From assembly GCA_950295325.1 (NCBI GenBank), contig OX485806.1:25048001-25112000 (forward strand): DNA of 64,000 nucleotides, written 5' to 3'. Positions within the stretch are counted from its first letter, which is position 1, and each line of letters starts with the position of its first letter. This stretch comes from Polytrichum commune (Eukaryota > Streptophyta > Polytrichopsida > Polytrichales > Polytrichaceae). The notes under the pieces were generated by a model, which made no database searches, was not told the DNA's origin, and worked only from the letters and a program-made list of their open reading frames with translations. This document shows, piece by piece, positions 59,690 to 64,000 of this stretch. The position numbers and the translations under genes are program-made.

Positions 59690-60010
59690 CCGTCATTGTC
59701 CTTTACGGCGTGGCCAACGATGTTTTACTGTATGAGCTTCACTCCGGCGTCCTTCGGAGACCGGAGTTCGTCGCATCTATCGGTGGTTTCCCATCACGTG
59801 ATCGAGAGCTAGAGCTCTTCCGATGTGTTAATTTGCGGGCCCCTGTACTGGCGCAATCGTCAATTGTGTTGCCCATCTTCAGTCGCCGAAGTTGCCTTGT
59901 TGATGACAGGGGTGCTATAATAATCAGTACTGCAGATGGGGAGCGCGGAGGAAGACGACATGGGTGCTGGATGCATGCACTTGCAAAATCCCAAGACACG
60001 CACTAAAGTG
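59690..60010. other. GC-rich island with 98-codon frame, unidentified
   Basis: Open on both strands (59710-60006 + and 59999-59739 -), flanked by AT-rich DNA. The + frame reads DVLLYELHSGVLRRPEFVAS and onward, with no recognised domain. It could be a captured gene fragment. Confidence 0.25.
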
Positions 60011-60200
60011 AGAATCATAGCCTTGAATTAATCATGGCAAGGTTAGAAGCAGAAAGGAATGAGAGGTTTTGTACTTGACGGGTGAATGAATCCGAGCCTG
60101 GATCTGGCTAAGTGCTTGCATCCGCATAGCTAGAGTTGGAGGAATTCTCCATTGTGCCTGGACTTTGCGCCTCTTGACCTCACCACCAGAGGATGAGTGA

Positions 60201-60216
60201 GGGGGGGGGGGGGGGG
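60201..60216. repeat. G16 homopolymer
   Basis: An uninterrupted run of 16 G, 25 bp before dispersed-repeat copy B. Confidence 0.95.
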
Positions 60217-60240
60217 TTCCTCCGAGCTCACATTTCCTGC

Positions 60241-60430
60241 CAATGGACTGGGAGAACCGACCGCTAGTTACGGATGAACCGGTTGAGTTTGAGAAATCAC
60301 TCGTTGAAGTTCAAGACTTCAGAAATTTACTGATCATTTTAGAAGAATTTGTAGAATATACCTCAAAATTAATAGAGAAGAACCGAAAGATCATAACACG
60401 TAACCGGTTGGACTTGTAGGATCTTGACCG
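60241..60430. repeat. AACCGGTT-containing dispersed repeat, copy B
   Basis: Homologous to copy A at 20717-20945 in the same orientation, with shared GATGAACCGGTTGAGT, GTTGAAGTTCAAGACTTC and ACCGAAAGATCA blocks. One of the three AACCGGTT octamers is mutated in this copy. Confidence 0.85.
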
Positions 60431-61290
60431 ATTGTGTCCAAAACCCTCCCCGGACACTGCTTCCTGCTTGATGTCGGGCATTAAGTCTGGGGAACTAAAC
60501 CACTTCTCTCTCCACCGAGTGTTGTTGACCTCGTAACTAAACCAATCCTCGTTGCTCTCAGGACGACGTCTCTGGGTCCACCCCAGCGCCTCCGCAGCTT
60601 GGCGCCTCCACGCAAACCTCAGGTTTCTGGGAGATGGATGATGCGCCCTGCTTCAGCAGCCTGCCAAACCAAGGATCCTCAAGAAGTCCATCCACATTCA
60701 AACGACCCAAAATGGAGTTCACTTGCCACACTCCTCATGCGTTCTGAGCAACTTGAACCGTCCAGTCCCAATTGGTATAAACATCTGCAAGAAGATGATG
60801 AGGAGGGATCGGAGAGACGCCTGCAATGCATTGTCCAAGTTCAACATCGCCATTGTTCAAAGCATTCAAATAGCTAGCAGGGAATTCAAATGCGGGGCAC
60901 CTCTTCAACTACTTCGAAGCTTCGTTTTGTTGGATTTGCATGGCTGTCGAGAAGACCATGTGAAGATCAGTGTGGAATTTCCTCATAATTTTTGGAGCTC
61001 ATTCGAACATCTTATTCAACACAAAGCGAAGATTCTCATGCTCATCGAATTAGTGATATAGGTCCCCCACAGTTTATGTTGCCGATCGAGCCTAGAATGG
61101 TTGGTTCACATTTTGAATACACAATCCAATTGCTCATCTTAAATGGACACCTATATTTGAGTGATGTGTGGTTAGGTAAGGATTTCAGAATGGATACCAA
61201 AAAGACACGTGTTCGATCGAGATTGGACTATGTTCTCAAAGTTTGTTAACCATTATGTAAGTTCACTCCTCAATTTGAATGCAATTGGGA
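60431..61290. other. GC-richer segment, possible gene fragment, unidentified
   Basis: Between about 60440 and 60900 the GC content is raised and several overlapping frames are open (for example 60723-61061 +, GINICKKMMRRDRRDACNALS). No known family is recognised and no intact gene can be proposed. Confidence 0.25.
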
Positions 61291-61450
61291 GGACTTGTAG
61301 GATAATTTGATAAGAAGGAGGATCTTCACTTTGACAATGAATCGTATATTCATTCATACAAACTCCAAAAATGATGGCTACGGATACAATTTGGGTTCAA
61401 GCTGATCATGCCGCACTAATTACGTGTTTCATATCCTATGACTAGTTGAT
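61290..61450. repeat. Dispersed repeat, diverged copy 2
   Basis: Partner of 59030-59195 in the same orientation. It ends about 30 bp before the Tourist-like MITE. Confidence 0.6.
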
Positions 61451-61482
61451 ACATACATTTTCATTTTAAAATTTGTGGCTAA

Positions 61483-62031
61483 GGGGTTGTTTACACCATG
61501 GATCATGAAGTCATCCCAAGGTGCTGTAAAATTTGTGATTGATTGTTGAACTCATCCCGGGCCACTTCGGTTTACACCAAGGAAAAAATGTCAAAGTGAT
61601 CATGGAGTTTGAGGTCCCCAAACAACATATTTTATGGCCTACATTATCCACTAACATGGTCCAACGGGTTTTGGGTTAGGAGAGGCAAAAGAGGTGCTCT
61701 CGTAAAGGGGGGGGGGGGGAAGGAAAAGGCCCATGGCAAAGAAATATTGTTATAATAATTTTCTAAATAAAGTTTCTTTTGGGGAAGAGAAGATGAAAAA
61801 AAGAATGGTCAAAACTTTAAAAAAATTTCAAGGTTGCCCTTTTTGGACATACATCTAAAAAATCAACACATTCATGTTTTGGTGCATGGTCATTCCTCTT
61901 GGTCCACATTCGGTTTACACCTAGTGAGGGACCCAAAGGCTGTGTAAATTGATTTTTAAAGAAATCGGACCATGGAAGTTGGACCATGGAAAAAGGTCAT
62001 CTTTCATGGTCCATGATGTAAACTAGCCCTA
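61483..62031. mobile_element. Tourist-like (PIF/Harbinger) MITE
   Basis: A 549-bp element. The left end GGGGTTGTTTACACCATGG and the right end (other strand) GGGCTAGTTTACATCATGG form imperfect terminal inverted repeats of about 28 bp. It is flanked by TAA on both sides (61480-61482 and 62032-62034). GGG...TGTTT termini and TAA duplications fit Tourist-like MITEs. It contains a G13 run (61707-61719) and no coding capacity. Confidence 0.78.
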
Positions 62032-62034
62032 AGG

Positions 62035-63730
62035 CATGCTTACTTTATTCGACTCCTCTTGAGCATTCAATGCCTCTACCATCCCATTTTCTTTATTTTA
62101 TTCCAAAGTAGTTCCAACAATAATTTCTCACAATGATGAGGACCTTTCTCAAAATAGGAAGAAAAAAATAAATGTCAATTTTGAATGCACCAACATGAAT
62201 GAGAGCCCATTCACCATACACTAATCATTATCAAGGACGGCCTTACAAATATGCAAGCATATGTTCCACGTAATAGACTTTACCACAAAAGGGTGGGATA
62301 GTGGGCGAAACATAAGCAGAAATCCCAAGTTTCAATGTATTCGATTTTTGTATAGGTTTCCTCTTCCATGTTACGACCTTTGAATAAACACATGATCAAA
62401 GAGTTTCCCTCTACTTCTTAGCCTTGCCAAAGTTTAATTTTGAGTTTGATTGTTTTCACTTGGGAACATATAAAATGAACTTAGGGACTTGGGAGCCGTA
62501 AGGCGGGTGGGCCTAGCATCTCTATGTCTAGAGTATTTGTTGGAACATGAGAGTTTCCAGCTTACACACCAAAGACAAGATGCGCCTCCAAACACCAGAT
62601 TATTGTCCCAACCTTATAGGTATAACTGTAATGTGTGCATATTCTAGCATTTGATTTCCCATCAACACTTCCATTTATTAAGATATATATGAGTTGTTTT
62701 GTGTGTAAACATGCACCCCTCACAAGAATTATGTTTCTAGCAGCATTGCGAACAAAGTTTGTTTCATGCTAGTGTCCCTTGTTTATGGCAACGTAGGATT
62801 TGTTGCACTCATGTTATGAGTCCATGAACAATGGGATAATAATACACCTTCAATAGGTTTGTGGATGATTCTCCCTACCTACTCACCGTATTAAACTCGG
62901 GGCATGGTTATTCGGTCAAGATGTTTTGTTACATGAGCTTTTGGTCTATGATAAGTACCCTACCATTTTCACCTCGGCTTTTGTTTTCAAGCCAAAGGTG
63001 TTGCAATATCTATATACGTTGTCACACACATCGAGAAGGAAGATGTTGCATACCAAGAGAACCTCCTCTCTATCCAAATTGAAACAAGCCCTTTGTGAAG
63101 CTTGTGGCTAGTCCATCCCACTTGCTTCCTCCATTACTAATTTGGGGCTTTAAAGATCTACCTAATTACATTGTCGAATCACTATGAAAACTAAAGACTG
63201 ATTTATTCACCTCTATTGCATGACATTTTTGTGAGATAAATGTAAGATACGTTCATATGCAACAATCTCTCCTTTAACAATCTACATGTGAATTAAAAAG
63301 AGGGTGCAACATGGAGCATAGCGTTGCATGTGTGATTCAATGTGTGATTTGAGTTGGAAGAGAAAGAGACAGGAGAATAAGGTTATGTGTAAAGTCTCTC
63401 AAAGAGGGATGAAACTGCGGGTTTGATCTTTCTTTGAGAACATTTTTTTTATTAATAGTTTGTTAGCTTGTCGTGTATCAAAGCTCATTTTCAAAATTAG
63501 GTGAAACTTTTGAGACCTCCATTTTTCACCTCAAAACTTTGAGAGAATTTTAGGATTTGAAATAACTTGGATTTGCATGGGACCCGTTGTCTTAAATATG
63601 ATATTGACTAGGATACATCCTAGCTTGACCCATCCATCCTAGTAGGACATCTTAGAAAGCCGATTTTTAATAGCCCAACAATAATTCTCATAAACTCAAG
63701 GATTGGGACTAAAGCCACCCACCCATGGTT
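62035..63730. other. AT-rich intergenic, no gene recognised
   Basis: No conserved ORF, RNA gene or element end was seen. Confidence 0.45.
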
Positions 63731-63734
63731 TCAT

Positions 63735-64000
63735 CACTAGTAGAAAACTATGCCCAAAAGTACCGCAGCCGAAATTGGTTGCGGTTCCTTTGACCAACCT
63801 GATTTGCAGTCACTAAATAACTACATATTTTTCTTTTCATTTTGCGATTGCGACTTTCAATTTATTTTTGGCGTGTAATATACCGTTGGAAAGGTATTTT
63901 CATGGCCTTTCCAATGGTATATTACACGCCCCCAAATTCCTAAAACGTCAGTCGCTAAATCAAAAAACAAATTTACAGTCGTGTAGCGACTGCAGATCAG
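63735..64000 (+). mobile_element. CACTA-like transposon terminus (cut by window edge)
   Basis: Starts CACTAGTAGAAAA, the typical En/Spm (CACTA) terminal motif. Subterminal GC-containing motifs follow in both orientations (ACCGCAGCC, TTGCGGT, CAGTCACTAAAT, CAGTCGCTAAAT, GTAGCGACTGCAG), as expected for transposase-binding subterminal repeats. The preceding bases CAT may be one copy of the 3-bp target duplication. The other end lies outside the window. Confidence 0.75.
63870..63930. repeat. 25-bp-stem hairpin inside the CACTA-like end
   Basis: Arms 63870-63894 and 63906-63930 (GGCGTGTAATATACC...TTGGAAAGG and its complement) pair with one mismatch around an 11-base loop. Confidence 0.9.

Noticed and set aside
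1-64000. CRISPR arrays, operons, ribosome binding sites, rRNA genes
   Set aside because: The window is eukaryotic nuclear DNA with spliced genes. No such arrays or rRNA were seen, and no confident tRNA gene was found by eye.

Overview
The window is nuclear DNA from a land plant. Two genes with clear plant orthologues, both on the minus strand, lie in repeat-rich, mostly AT-rich intergenic sequence. Short introns (mostly 70-400 bp), a phragmoplast-orienting kinesin far larger than its Arabidopsis relatives, and a telomerase/Penelope-type reverse transcriptase point to a seed-free plant (moss, lycophyte or fern) more than a compact angiosperm. That taxonomic guess is inference only.

Region 1 (1-19,049, minus strand) is almost all of a kinesin-12 (POK/KIN12-type) gene. 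I resolve 29 coding exons; the 3' end runs off the left edge. The product is at least about 4,466 residues: a disordered 305-residue N-terminal extension, a motor with intact P-loop, switch I and switch II, and a very long coiled coil. A single 7.9-kb exon holds nine to ten tandem copies of a 112-residue repeat, which is exactly 16 heptads. The upstream region (19.05-20.4 kb) carries CT microsatellites inside a tandemly triplicated block.

Region 2 (20.4-48 kb) is a graveyard of mobile elements. It holds a degenerate tandem array (24.3-26.4 kb) split by a Harbinger-type MITE with TAA target duplications. Next is a decayed two-ORF retroelement (27.8-31.6 kb, minus strand) whose reverse transcriptase resembles Penelope-like and telomerase-type enzymes. 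An OTU-protease-like relic on the opposite strand follows, then a 44-47-bp minisatellite, an intron-containing rve-integrase-like pseudogene (36.5-38.4 kb), a cluster of AACCGGTT-containing inverted repeats, and a Ty3/gypsy RT-RNase H relic (44.65-45.82 kb).

Region 3 (48.57-52.57 kb, minus strand) is a complete nine-exon gene for cyclophilin 40 (SQUINT-type; 389 residues), with a PPIase domain followed by TPRs. Its upstream region is GC-rich with GA and G-run tracts.

Region 4 (53.5-64 kb) has no convincing gene. It contains a second copy of the AACCGGTT repeat family, a Tourist-like MITE, a diverged repeat pair, and the terminus of a CACTA-like element that leaves the window.

The two real genes are functionally unrelated: one is cell-division-plane machinery, the other an HSP90 co-chaperone. 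I see no operon-like or cluster logic between them. All exon borders were read by eye from GT/AG signals, phase and protein-family conservation.
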